64,000 nt of DNA, taken from positions 1,062,252 through 1,126,251 of the forward strand of contig NC_067207.1 in the NCBI RefSeq assembly GCF_026262505.1, given 5' to 3'. This DNA is from Trichomonas vaginalis G3. Lineage: Eukaryota > Parabasalia > Trichomonadida > Trichomonadidae. Shown here in pieces: positions 1 to 10,468 of this stretch. Within the stretch, counting starts at the first letter, position 1; the number at the start of each line of letters is the position of its first letter. The notes under the pieces were generated by a model. It was not told the DNA's origin, did not search any database, and saw only the letters and a list, made by a program, of their open reading frames with translations. The translations under genes and the position numbers were made by a program.

Positions 1-874
1 ATGAAGATCTCGGCAGGAATGCAAAATGGCCATACAAAATTCTCATTTGCCAACTCTACGATGCAACAGTAAACCAAGACGGTGCACAAAATGAACAAGA
101 ACCAAATCCTCCACCTCAACCTGCTCCAGATCAAATATATCTACCTCAAAATAAGGCGCTCCTCCACCATTAATCAGAAGCTCCTCCACATTTAATCAGA
201 GCTCGCTCCAAAGAAACAAACTCCACTAAGGAAAACAAACTCCATCTAAAGGAAAAACACAAACTTCAACAAAGGAAAACCAGCCCACCTAAAGGAAATC
301 AATTTATAGATAGAATGTTACATTAAAAACTTTGAATGATCAAAGGGAATTATCGATGCGTTTAAGAAACCTTGGCTTCACTGTCAAAGTTCTCAGAATT
401 ACGCAATGAATTGCCGGAAATATTATCAGGGCAATACCACCAAGTTTGGGTTATTTGCTCAAATGGCCAAGAGGCAAAACCATCAGATGCTCCAGATTAA
501 TCCAGATATTAAGAAGCTCTGATTCAAATCCGAGAGAATACAAGTGATTTCTCACACGCTTACCCAGTTTGTCAAACAGTTATATTGAACAGTTCAGGGA
601 TGAAAGGATGGGTGTTTCATTCTGGGGCTGATCAAGATTCACCTTCGAATGGACTATTATTATGGAACATCTCAAGTTGTATCGACTGCATGTGCTTGAG
701 CAAAACTCAGACCAAAGTCAAAGACAGTTAAACTTAGATCGATTGGTCAAGATCCAGTCAGAGACAAACTCTTAATGAAAAAACACCAGCAACTTTCCAA
801 AAGAAGTCATTTGATTCAGAAAGATTGCAAGCAGATTGCAAATTATAGAATACTATCTTATCTCTCTCTTTTTT
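1..874 (+). pseudogene. decayed coding-like DNA with short degenerate tandem repeats
   Basis: No long open frame survives, but short frames look coding-like and swap phase, for example a stretch around 340-420 and another around 380-475 that reads ELRNELPEILSGQYHQVW. Bases 155-300 carry degenerate direct repeats of about 21-22 bases (CTCCTCCAC-ATTAATCAGA units, then AAACAAACTCCA-AAGGA units). The composition is richer in GC than the flanking AT-rich DNA. I do not recognise the parent gene. It could be a relic of a host or repeat-family gene. Confidence is low because it rests on reading-frame impressions only. Confidence 0.25.
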
Positions 875-974
875 NNNNNNNNNNNNNNNNNNNNNNNNNN
901 NNNNNNNNNNNNNNNNNNNNNNNNNNNNNNNNNNNNNNNNNNNNNNNNNNNNNNNNNNNNNNNNNNNNNNNNNN
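875..974. other. assembly gap of 100 N
   Basis: Exactly 100 consecutive N bases. Such a round number normally marks a gap of unknown length, so sequence on the two sides may not be adjacent in the genome. Confidence 0.98.
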
Positions 975-1104
975 TCCACATTTTTCTTCTTACAACAAGA
1001 AACACCAACCACCAGGCCCAATGCTGGATTATGTTTCGTTAGGATTGAAGTTCTTATATGCTAACGCGGTAACGAATCATTGATGCATTCGATGATAAAG
1101 AAAG

Positions 1105-2636
1105 ATTATGAAGCATGTCTAAACAAATGTTTCTTCAAAATTATCAATGGGTCAATCATAATTTCAACGTCTTTATTGCAATAATGAATAAAATATTCTA
1201 ATCTATTCTCAAAATTTTTAGCATCATTGAGATATATTTGATAATCTGAATCGGATATTGTTTCTTGAGTTAATGCTGAATAAAATGAATCTTGAGTGAA
1301 TGGTTCACTTTATATAATTCATCTTCGTAATTCTCCCATGTTGATGAATTGATAGGGAAAAAGGATTTAACACGTGATTTATTGTTTCCGAAATCTTGAG
1401 TGAATTGGTCTAATGTTCCACCCGCTATATAATTTCTGATGTCAATAAATCTTAATTCATATGGACAGTTTGTTTTCTTTACAATGATTTGCTTAAATTG
1501 AGAAGAAGAACCCAGCATTGATTTTATTTTCCATTTTGCAGTGTTTAAATCACGAAGAATTAAATTTAAATCAAACTTTCCCGAATTAAAACCTATGATA
1601 TTCACTTTATTGAATTCCTCATCTAGAAGTTCTTTAAATGCTTCCTTCTGTTTTTCATTTAATGTATGGGACAAAGTCCCCGCCGTTTGGTCCGTTTGCG
1701 GCTTCATTAATTCTTCATATTGTTCAATATTTGATTCAACAACTAATGAACAGGTTGAAAATAAAAATTCAATCCAATCAGAGATGAACGAATCACTTGA
1801 TGTTAAGCAAAAATTCCTCGTAAATGTTTTATCACGGTCTACGACCTCGCCGCTTCGGTCTGAAAGACCTTCAGGACTCAAAGAGTCCGTTTGCGGCTTT
1901 TATTTTGACAGTTGATGATACCATAAATGGTTTTAAGTAAGCGTTCAAAGTTGCACATTCAGAAAGTTGAAGTTCTTCTTTAGTCTCTAATGTTTCGGAG
2001 TCAAAAGTAATATAATATCTTGTCGGTTTATAATATTTCTGCAAATTGTGAGCTAATAAACCACTGATATATCTTCTGTTTCGTAATATGTGGTGCATAT
2101 GTTGCTGGGTCTTTTGCAATTGAACGTCTTGAATTAATCTTCCATTATTTTCTTTACATTTCTCACAATGCTTTAAAAATCTTCTTTGGTTTTTCCTTTC
2201 TGGGTCATCACGGATAGGATAAACTTCTTCTTTACAATATGGACAAAATTTATAGCCGTGAGTGCTTCAACGTCTTTTATTCTGTCAGCGTGAAGTTTTC
2301 CACATGGACTCTGTGTAATAAAATATTTATTGTTTCAAATTCTGGATCTATCATTATTGAATCCACTAATGGAAAGTCTACCTTATTTATGTCCACGTCT
2401 TCTGGTTGAGGATCACAATAATAGAAATCAATATTAACATTTAACATTCTCGCTAATCTCTCACTTTCTGATGAAATGTCAAACCCTTCATATGCATCTA
2501 TTGCTTCATTTAAATAGCTTCTACGAGTTTTAGGATTAACACCATCAGGAATGTTATAGAAGCGTTTAAATAACCTTCTACCTTCTGCTCTAATTTGATT
2601 ATCATTCATTTTAGCTGTTCCGTTTTTGTTCATTTA
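1105..2636 (-). pseudogene. Polinton-type DNA polymerase B, N-terminal and exonuclease part (fossil)
   Basis: Motifs of the 3'-5' exonuclease of family B polymerases can be read in order on the minus strand: an FDSET motif (Exo I, near 2010), a GFNSGKFDLN motif (Exo II, near 1590) and a YCNKDVE motif (Exo III, near 1160). A CPYC/CEKC cysteine cluster lies near 2160-2260. The polymerase catalytic domain is absent. The copy is broken in several places. In intact relatives this would be a protein-primed replicase of a Polinton. Confidence 0.65.
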
Positions 2637-3134
2637 TGTAAGAATAAAAAATTAAAAAATAAATAAAAATAAAGTTTATTTTTTTTTAAAGTCCAGGGCT
2701 AAAGTCCATAAAATGAATTAAGAACACATAAATTTTTATCATCTGCGACGTGACGAATACATTTTAATTTACTCAAGAATCGTACCCTGATACATTAAAT
2801 CTAATTCCTGTCTTATTTAATTTCACAACTTTGAAAGAGAATGTATGAATAGCTTATAAAATGATGAGATGATGTTTTATGGGTTGCTTCCATTTTTTCT
2901 GAAATAAAATGAATAAATATAATGTTTATAAGTTTTCATATCTTTTATATTCTTAATAACGAATGGTATAGACCTTTCAACTTCGTCTTCCTTCGGTGCT
3001 GTTCTTTCATATGAAACATTATTAGTATCTTCAATAATGAAACCACAATCGCATAAAATTTTATATGTACCAATTGTTTCTTTTTGATATTTTATCTAAC
3101 AAATCAAAAACTTTATCAACACCTGCACATTTAT

Positions 3135-3434
3135 TTAAATAATAATTTGTGTAATATCATGGTCTTCTTTCTTAATCGTATTTGTTGCATATGTTACATT
3201 TTTCAGTGCTTTTTTGAATTTTTCAGAATCAAGAGGAGGTGAAAGTAATATACATGGATAATCTCCATCGTCAATAAATTGTAACTTATGTTTATGAATA
3301 AATTTTGTGCCTTCTTCTGAAAGTGTTTCATCTATTTCACCATCTAATAAATTTTTAGTAGATTCCAAAAAGTAATTTTTATATCTTTCTTCATGAGATT
3401 TTTGAACTTCTGATTCTGAAGCTGGGATATTCAT
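3135..3434 (-). CDS. small acidic ORF of the Polinton fragment
   Basis: A 99-residue open frame starting MNIPASESEVQKSHEERYKN. It is charged and mostly helical-looking, with no recognised domain, signal or membrane segment. It lies on the same strand as the polymerase part and its neighbours, so I assign it to the element. It could be a remnant of a longer gene. Function unknown. Confidence 0.4.
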   Translation of the reverse strand: MNIPASESEVQKSHEERYKNYFLESTKNLLDGEIDETLSEEGTKFIHKHKLQFIDDGDYPCILLSPPLDSEKFKKALKNVTYATNTIKKEDHDITQIII

Positions 3435-3475
3435 TAAACCCTCTACTTCATTCTCATTATATTTTTCAACTTCTC

Positions 3476-3775
3476 TTAATTCCTTAATTTTTCATCTATT
3501 TCATCTCTTATTTTTTCCAGTCTTTCAATTTCATCATATTCATCATCTTTAATCCGTTCTTCATAATATTCAGGGAAAACATCAGGTTCTTTAGGTTTTT
3601 CTTCTTCAGATGTGGGATATAAGAAATTTATAACATCATCTTTATTCATTTTTCCATCATAATCTAAATCATTTAATAACTCCGCGAATTTTTGACAATT
3701 TCTTAAATAATATTTATTAACTTCATAACTCGCCTCCTCTAATATATCCTTTATTTCCTCGTTTGTGAATCCCAA
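3476..3775 (-). CDS. small EF-hand-like acidic ORF of the Polinton fragment
   Basis: A 99-residue ORF (MGFTNEEIKDILEEAS...). Its middle reads LNDLDYDGKMNKDDVINFL, which matches the spacing of an EF-hand calcium loop (D-x-D-x-K-x-N-x-x-D). The C-terminal third is a glutamate/lysine-rich helix. One loop only, so calcium binding is uncertain. Its position just upstream of the 3135-3434 ORF on the same strand suggests a shared origin with the element. Confidence 0.4.
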   Translation of the reverse strand: MGFTNEEIKDILEEASYEVNKYYLRNCQKFAELLNDLDYDGKMNKDDVINFLYPTSEEEKPKEPDVFPEYYEERIKDDEYDEIERLEKIRDEIDEKLRN

Positions 3776-3804
3776 TTTTTTAACGTCTTAGTCTTGACAC
3801 TCAT

Positions 3805-3920
3805 TTTCATACGAATTAAAAAAATAAATTATTCAAAAAATGTAAGACATGAATTTTTAATATTGGTTTCATACAAAATAAAAATAAATTATTCATAAAT
3901 GTAAGACATGAATTTTTAAA
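3805..3920. repeat. tandem duplication of about 62 bases in a Polinton spacer
   Basis: Two copies of a spacer (about 3805-3860 and 3867-3920) share TTTCATAC, then AAATAAATTATTC, then ATGTAAGACATGAATTTTTAA. The repeat lies between two minus-strand ORFs, directly downstream of one and upstream of the other, so it may have carried transcription start or end signals. Confidence 0.6.
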
Positions 3921-3933
3921 GTTTATTTTTCAT

Positions 3934-4521
3934 TCATGAATGATAATTATATCTAATTTCTTTTACTCTCTCGTATATACTAGATTTAAAGAATTCAGAA
4001 CTTTTACCATAATCTCCTAAATGTTTTCTAATCCCTAACGTGTGCCAGTTATTATATGAAACTGTATAAACTTTATCTTTATCTTTGCATCTTTCATCAC
4101 TTCCAATATATTTATATCTCAGTTTTGATTTTGCATTTTCATAATCATTAACGTTTAATAATTCACAGTCTTCCTTTTTAAATAAATGTTTAAGATATTC
4201 AGGATTTAATACTCTACGTTTATATGCTCCTAACTTAGTTCTAAAGGTTTTTCTACAAAATTTAGGAATTCCATCCTCTTTAATGTCATCAATGATTTCC
4301 ATTTCATTATTTTCAATTTCTTCTTCTCGTTTATGAGGTCTTTGATTATGACTCCATTGATTCCATGAAATTAAATATTCTTTATCATTATATTTATACC
4401 TCATTAGCTTATTTTGGCTTTCATATTCATTTAATAATTCACAATCTTCATTTTTAAATTGAAGTTTAACCCATTCAGGATTTAAACAATGTTTAATTAA
4501 TCGCGGAATATCTGACATCAT
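3934..4521 (-). CDS. two-repeat small protein of the Polinton fragment
   Basis: A 195-residue ORF with an internal duplication. Both halves carry the pattern LNPE-(W/Y)-(V/L)-K--F-(N/K)-EDCELLN, then a YKY strand, a basic/acidic linker and a SWNQW/SYNNW end. The pattern resembles the small nucleic-acid-binding repeat modules (DUF723-like) common in large DNA viruses and their relatives, but without zinc-binding cysteines; that comparison is inference. The start ATG lies at 4519-4521, next to an AT-rich leader. Confidence 0.45.
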   Translation of the reverse strand: MMSDIPRLIKHCLNPEWVKLQFKNEDCELLNEYESQNKLMRYKYNDKEYLISWNQWSHNQRPHKREEEIENNEMEIIDDIKEDGIPKFCRKTFRTKLGAYKRRVLNPEYLKHLFKKEDCELLNVNDYENAKSKLRYKYIGSDERCKDKDKVYTVSYNNWHTLGIRKHLGDYGKSSEFFKSSIYERVKEIRYNYHS

Positions 4522-4544
4522 CTATATATAGCTTCTTTTATAAA

Positions 4545-4912
4545 AGATAAAAAAATAAATTATTTTAAAATTAATGTTAATTTTTTAATGATTTATAAAT
4601 AAATATATTTTAATGCATCGTCTATATATAGATGTAACAAAAAAAGTCACACAACCCGCACTCATCTACTACTATAATATTGCTTCCCTTTAAATCTTTG
4701 AATATAAACAGGAACACCATCCTCTAAAATTCGATAATCTATTTTATCTGGTTTTACTTGTTGGGTTATTTATGTAAGAATAAAAAAATAAATTATGTTT
4801 AAAATTAATGTTAAAAATAATGATACAAAATCGTTCAATATTGTATGAATTCTTACGTTTACAAAAAATGTCACAAAACCCATCATACCCTACTACTAAT
4901 TTTACTTGAAGA
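4545..4912. repeat. direct repeat of about 230-bp spacing at the Polinton edge
   Basis: Copy 1 (about 4545-4690) and copy 2 (about 4780-4912) share AAATAAATTAT, AAAATTAATGTTAA and later GTCACA-AACCC, ending in TACTACTA. Copy 2 begins near TTTATGTAAGAATAAAAAA, which also precedes the polymerase-region start at 2634-2651. The repeat marks duplicated leader DNA of the element. Confidence 0.5.
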
Positions 4913-6242
4913 AATCATTAATTTATGAGTTCCAAATTGCTAAGCATGACGAAGGATCATTAAATTTGCTACAATTAAATACACTTATTGCAGAATTACG
5001 ATTTTTGAAATTAAAAGTTTGAAATATTGCCTTTTTGAATAAAAATTTAAATTTTATTATATAATCATGATAATATCTTATAGAAATTAAAAGAAAATAT
5101 TTTAAACCATTCAAATATTTTGAATGTCTTATCAATTTAAAATATTAAAAGATTGCTTGATTTTATCATCATTAGTTGTTATCAAAGTTTTCTTCTTTTG
5201 ATGAACAACAGTAAATGATTTGTTAATTACTTGTCTTCCTTTTTCGCAGCAAAATCGAAAGTTATGATGATAATCTTGCTCTCAATTTTGAAACTCTCTG
5301 ATTTACAAGTAAGCATTCCTTTGGAAAAGCAGTCCTATTCTGTTTTCAAGATATTTTAAAGCCTCCATTTCATACAATGCGCAGATCTATTCGAAATTGC
5401 AAGAACTCTCAAGAAAAATGCAGCAGCAAAGAAGATTCCATAGTTTCTAGCATCAAAAATTTACAACCTTAATACAACAGTTAAAGAGAAGCTCGAAAAG
5501 AAAATATTTAACCATAAAGCTGGAAACCATTCGATATCTACTATTGGATCTAATAAAAAGTTAATTATAACATATTTAACATGCTATTTGTTGACTTTGT
5601 TCCATTATATTACCATATATATCTTTTTGAAATCTAAAATATTTTTACGATTTTAACCATGTGTTGTTGAAACCATATATCAATCTTAGCTAAAGTATAG
5701 TTTATGAGTCTGTCACCATCTAACGTATGAATTTTCAAAAATGTCAAATATGTTCATTTTTTCTGTAGATTCAGCCATAATTTCACGTTGTTATACTATT
5801 CAACTATTATTTAATATTTTTATCGATTTAAATATATGATGAGATGCTTAGTTCTCCTGGAAATCGATTTTTAATCGCAATTTTAACTTTCCAAAAAAAA
5901 TTCAAAAATAAAAATCCCTCTCAATTTTCTAAGTTTTATAACTCGCCAAATCTCTAGCCAATTTTTTTTGGCCCGTATAAATATTGTTAGGCACTATATA
6001 GGGATGCTATTTATCTATGGCATTCCAAACGGGAACCGCGGTTGGTTACCATGGATTTCCGTCACCGGTCACATTTTAAAGATTTTTAAAGCCTTATAAA
6101 AATATGCTTTGTAAATCATTTTTTGTAAATCGGCAAAAATTTGGTAATTTTCTTCAACTAATAAATCTGCGAATAGCATTTATAATACAAGAACAATCTT
6201 TTAAAATGCGTTTGATTCATTTTTGTATAATTTCATATAGGC

Positions 6243-6560
6243 ACATATATTCTTCCGGGACTTTCCGTGATTTTACCGTAAAATCATTAGTTTACACCAA
6301 TTTTCCCGTATTTTGAATAGTTTACTGCACTTTTTCCGTAAAATTGAGTTACGGGAATCCGCAAAATTTCCGGACCTCATTTTTCATAGAATATAATAAT
6401 AATATTTGATAAAAAGATATATTATTTATATTTTTGATTTTTGAATTACGGAAAAAGTGAATTGATAACTTGATTTTTTTATATGGTTAATTTTTCAAAT
6501 GATATTATGAAGATCTAAAATATTAAAAGTAAAAAATTGAATTACGGAAAAAGTGAGGTC
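6243..6560. repeat. cluster of TTACGGAAAAA / TTTTTCCGTAA words
   Basis: An exact 18-base direct repeat, GAATTACGGAAAAAGTGA, occurs at 6443-6460 and 6539-6556. Inverted relatives occur upstream (ACCGTAAAAT near 6275, TTTTTCCGTAAAATT at 6331-6345, TTACGGGAA near 6349). The words are too regular for random AT-rich DNA, but no open frame explains them. Confidence 0.55.
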
Positions 6561-7745
6561 AAAAGTGAAATAAATTTGCAGAACAATTTTCATTGAAATA
6601 AGCTTTATTTTTCATTATTAATAACAATGCTGTAATAAACAGAAATTCATCAAAAGTGACAGCTCTCAATTTTTTGACATTTGTAAATTCTAAATTGAAT
6701 GAGAAAAATGAAATAATACTAAGCATAATACAATATTCTAGATTTAATTATAATTAGGAAAAAGTTAGTTTTGAGAGTACTTTTCATAGGCATATAGAAT
6801 GAAATCTTCTGAAAAATAATATCACATAAACTCATATTATTTTCTAATATATAACTATTTTATATAAAAATCAAATTCAATGATCTTAAAAGCGAAGGAT
6901 AAACCTCAAAATTTACGAATATAATGAGTGGGAATATAATGCTTATCTATCATAAAACCATATGAAATATCAATTTTTGCTTTACGCCTAATTTTTGACG
7001 ACAATTAGCAAAAAATGTTAAATGTTAACACTCAGTCCATTTGAATATGAAAAATAAAATTGACTTTAATTAAATGTTTTTATTTATCATGCAATTCTTC
7101 TTGCGACCAAAGATTTGAATAAAATTTCAAAAAATAAGATAGCTTAAAAAATAATATACGGTAGTGTTTACTAATAGATGAATAGTATATAAATTCTATT
7201 AAAATGGATTTGATCCAAAAAAATATATAAAATTTGATCATAAATAAAATCGTTTTAAATTACTTCTTCATTTAAATTATAACAATTATTTTTGGTTTTA
7301 TAGTTTTTAAAGCTCATGTGGTTTTTTTAACCACAGAATACTTATGTGCTGTAGCAAGCTTGCAATCCAAAGCTCACGTTAGACAACAAGAGTCATGAAG
7401 TCTCATACTAAGGGATATCCAATATATATTTTAATAATCTAATGTTTGTGACAAATATTCAACATAAAATTAAGTTTTCGTTTCGTTACAAGGCATTCAT
7501 ACTTTGGAGATATCATATTTAATGTACAGAAAAGTTAATATTAAACAATACATGCTAAAGAATTAATAAATAAGATAATAAAATAAATTTATACGTAATT
7601 ACTTTCATTTAATATGCTTTATGCTGTATAATATTGATTAAGAGGCATTAAAAGGTTCCATAATCTGCTTTTATAGGCAAGATTTTTGATAAAAATTTTA
7701 AATTTTGAAAAATGATGAGAAAAGGAAAAAAAAGGTAAATGAGAG

Positions 7746-7807
7746 CAAGAGGAGGGAAAAAAAAGAAAAAGAAAAGGAAGGGAAGGGAAAAATAAAAGGA
7801 AGAAGGA
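7746..7807 (+). repeat. polypurine tract
   Basis: Almost pure A/G over about 60 bases with a single T, after a more mixed purine-rich lead from about 7705. An apparent minus-strand ORF here (a leucine/phenylalanine/serine string) is only the complement of low-complexity DNA and is not annotated as a gene. Confidence 0.75.
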
Positions 7808-7837
7808 CATATAAAAATTTAGATGCGCATTCTTAAT

Positions 7838-7879
7838 GCCGAGGCGGCTTGCCGCCGAGGCGCGATTTTTTTAGGCCTC
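7838..7879. other. GC-rich hairpin island
   Basis: GGCGGC (7843-7848) and GCCGCC (7851-7856) form a perfect hairpin with a TT loop. The 9-mer GCCGAGGCG is repeated directly at 7838-7846 and 7854-7862. GAGGC at 7857-7861 can pair with GCCTC at 7875-7879 across a T run. The island stands out sharply from the surrounding AT-rich DNA, and its role is unknown. Confidence 0.6.
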
Positions 7880-8407
7880 TACGGTAACCCGGCAATGTTT
7901 TTTTAAATCTTGTACAGCCCTATATTTATCCTATTTTCATCCCATTTTACTGTTATCGCCTAGTGAATGTACCTTTATTAACCATTTGAAAAATTGAAAT
8001 ACCCCTCAAATTGATAATTCCATTTTTCAGATGAGGGATTTCTCCTTCAGTTTAGCATTTCGAGAATTTAGACAAGTTGTAACGACAAATAATCCTCATT
8101 CTGAATAAGTTTCGGGCACTTTCTCACAGATAAGTAGCACTTTCAACCTTTTTTTCTTTCATTTTCAAGAATTTTCGTATATTAGTTCATTCTATAACGT
8201 TTTGATATTATCCTTACTTAATTATATAAACAGAAACTCACAATTATCAATGACAAACTATTTTTATCAGAGAATATTAAAGAACATCGACAAAACTCCT
8301 ATTAGAATTCAAATATGTACTTTTAATTTCATTTCAAGATTTATGGTGAGTAATATCTACAAGTTAAAATTTACAATTCCATTTATAAAATTTGATATAT
8401 CTTAGTT

Positions 8408-9895
8408 TTGATTTATTTTCTTCTTTATCATAGTTACAGTGTTGGATCCATTGAATACAAAGACAGCGAGCACAAAATTGTTAGTGGTTGTTCAGAAGAT
8501 CTTACTGAAGTCGTAATTCCTCGATCTGTTGTAGAAATTTACAGCGAAAGTCAAACAAATTATGCATTTATGAACTGCAAAACTAAAATCAAGTCATTGC
8601 AATTCGAAGTAAACAGTCAGATCACTAAAATTGGTGATTATAGTTTTTATCAAACAAGTCTAGAAACAGTTGATTTCAGTCAATGTAATTTACTTTTAAG
8701 TCTTGAACAATATGTATTTTCTAAATGTGAAAACTTGTCTTCTGTTACACTTCCTCCTAATATTATAACAATTGGAAGAGAATGTTTCAGTAATGATAAG
8801 AAATTAACTTCAATCATATTACCAGATTCAGTAGTAATTCTTGAAAACTATGCATTTGATATGAGTGGACTTACAACTATTACTATTAATCCAACTTCAA
8901 AATTAGAAAAAATAGATTATATGTGCTTTTATTGGACAAATTTAATATCTCTATACATTCCACAAAAGGTAAATAAACTTGATTCAAGTGCATTAGCTTT
9001 TACTAAAATTGAACGATTTGAAGTTCATCCATTGAATAATATGTTTAAAACAGATTCAAAATCTCTTTACTCTGGGCCAAATAATTCAACTTTTTTTTGG
9101 TTTGCTGTAATAACTCAAGCCGAATTTGTTGTTCCCAGTTTTGTCACATCATTAGCAGATTCCTGTTTTTGCGGAACTAAAATTTCATCTATCAAACTTC
9201 CAGATAGTATCACTGATTTAGGTGATAGTGCTTTTTCTCAGTGTATTATAACTTCAATTACTATCCCTCCTAAAGTATCAATAATTGGTTCAAGTTGCTT
9301 TAGTGGCTGTAACTATCTAGATGAGGTAAGATTTTTAGGGAATATTTCAAAAATAGAAGCTTTAGCATTTATATCATGCAATAAATTAAAATCAATTGAA
9401 CTTCAAGAATCTTTAGTGTCTATTGGATTTGGAGCATTTGATTATTGCAAATCGTTAACAAGTATTATTATTCCTTCAAATATTTCATTTATTGAAAATT
9501 CCGCATTTGAAGGATGCACTAATCTAAAAAGCATAACTTTCAAAGACAACAATAATAATATTACTATTGGTCCCAATATATTTAAATCAATTGCACCTTC
9601 AGCTAAAATTTACATTCCAGGAAAGTTTTTTGCGAAAACAACTTATAAGAGCGAATTACCACCTAAAAGTCACTTATATATTACAAGTCAAACACGTTTA
9701 TCTGAATCCTGCAAAATATTCTTTGGTGAAAAATCCATTTACGTTCATTACAATGACAAAGTTGAAATAACAGATGATACAACGAACCAAGTTATTAAAC
9801 ACATCTCTCTTGCAATAATTGTACCAAAATCTGTTAAAAAAGCTCGATCCAGGTACTTCCATCTCTACAATATCTTTATTAGCATTCGCAAATAG
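8408..9895 (+). CDS. BspA-like leucine-rich repeat surface protein
   Basis: An open frame of about 495 codons made of BspA/TpLRR-type repeats of about 23 residues (pattern C--L-SI-IP-SV--IG--AF). Examples are SVTLPPNIITIGRECF and SIIIPSNISFIENSAF. In trichomonads this family is large and is thought to act in surface adhesion. The C-terminal 60-70 residues carry the motif TRLSESCKIFFGEKS, which is shared with the fragment at 16060-16662. There is no clear signal peptide or membrane segment. The 5' end is uncertain: the frame opens after a stop at 8393-8395 and the first in-frame ATG is only at 8570, inside the repeats. Either the true start was lost or an upstream exon or frame is involved. 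Confidence 0.75.
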   Translation: MIYFLLYHSYSVGSIEYKDSEHKIVSGCSEDLTEVVIPRSVVEIYSESQTNYAFMNCKTKIKSLQFEVNSQITKIGDYSFYQTSLETVDFSQCNLLLSLEQYVFSKCENLSSVTLPPNIITIGRECFSNDKKLTSIILPDSVVILENYAFDMSGLTTITINPTSKLEKIDYMCFYWTNLISLYIPQKVNKLDSSALAFTKIERFEVHPLNNMFKTDSKSLYSGPNNSTFFWFAVITQAEFVVPSFVTSLADSCFCGTKISSIKLPDSITDLGDSAFSQCIITSITIPPKVSIIGSSCFSGCNYLDEVRFLGNISKIEALAFISCNKLKSIELQESLVSIGFGAFDYCKSLTSIIIPSNISFIENSAFEGCTNLKSITFKDNNNNITIGPNIFKSIAPSAKIYIPGKFFAKTTYKSELPPKSHLYITSQTRLSESCKIFFGEKSIYVHYNDKVEITDDTTNQVIKHISLAIIVPKSVKKARSRYFHLYNIFISIRK

Positions 9896-10468
9896 ATTTA
9901 TTCATGAGGAATATTCATATATAATAAATCATATACGATTGAAATAATAAATAAAAAACAATTATGAGTAAATATAATATTGAATTAGATAATTTTGTCC
10001 TTTTGGATATTTTATTGATAGAAATATTCATTCAAGCAATATGTAAATCATACCATGAATGAATTTTCATTTTTATGACATAATAATTCGAAATAAGGAA
10101 TAATATTATTCTGAAAATATGATAATAACGACACATTGATATCTAGATCACTATTATTACTGAAATAGGACTGAATTATGATATCCTTCTAAGCAAATAA
10201 TTTGCGTGATATAATTTCTGAAGAGAAAACTATATACGACTTCATTAATGTATCATCTATTGTGACAAAATTATATGTTATATAATCAATAATCACTTGA
10301 TATAAATGAGAAATAAAATTAACCTCGGCCACGGTAAATTGAATGATAATTTGTATTTGAAGTATAGTTTCGTTTTAATATAGTGTTGCACAATAAAAGA
10401 TTTTAATAATTCATTCAAAATCTCAAGTGTGATGCTAAAAATTTTTGTTGGAAAATTGGAAAATTTTC
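9896..10468. other. intergenic AT-rich DNA
   Basis: About 570 bases between the BspA-like gene and a gene fragment on the other strand. Nothing but AT-rich sequence is seen. Confidence 0.5.

Larger units (their letters stand above)
1105..4912 (-). mobile_element. Polinton/Maverick fragment, broken (fossil)
   Basis: This minus-strand block combines the exonuclease half of a B-family DNA polymerase with three small, mostly acidic or lysine-rich ORFs separated by very AT-rich spacers. That combination is what Polintons of trichomonads show. The polymerase palm region, integrase, protease and capsid genes are not visible, so it is a partial copy; its left part may be cut by the assembly gap. It is broken in several places, and no terminal inverted repeats were seen. 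The small ORFs are still open, so the decay is probably moderate rather than ancient. The family call is inference from the polymerase plus gene layout. Confidence 0.6.
4913..8395. other. gene-poor AT-rich DNA
   Basis: About 3.5 kb without a convincing gene. Around 5220-5560 a plus-strand stretch shows coding-like patches (for example EIARTLKKNAAAKKIP) that are interrupted, possibly a gene relic. Around 6005-6055 there are several short palindromes (AACCGCGGTT, TGGTTACCA, CCATGG). Separately listed below are a repeat cluster, a GC hairpin and a purine tract. Confidence 0.5.

Noticed and set aside
4923-5135. 70-codon minus-strand frame in AT-rich DNA
   Set aside because: Phe/Ile/Lys/Asn-rich composition expected from AT-rich noncoding DNA, no initiator, no recognisable motif.
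7317-7400. Possible tRNA or small RNA around TGTGGTT-AACCACA
   Set aside because: Only one short hairpin; no D-loop, anticodon arm or TTCGA arm.
7619-7810. 63-codon minus-strand frame rich in Phe, Ser and Pro
   Set aside because: Complement of a polypurine tract.
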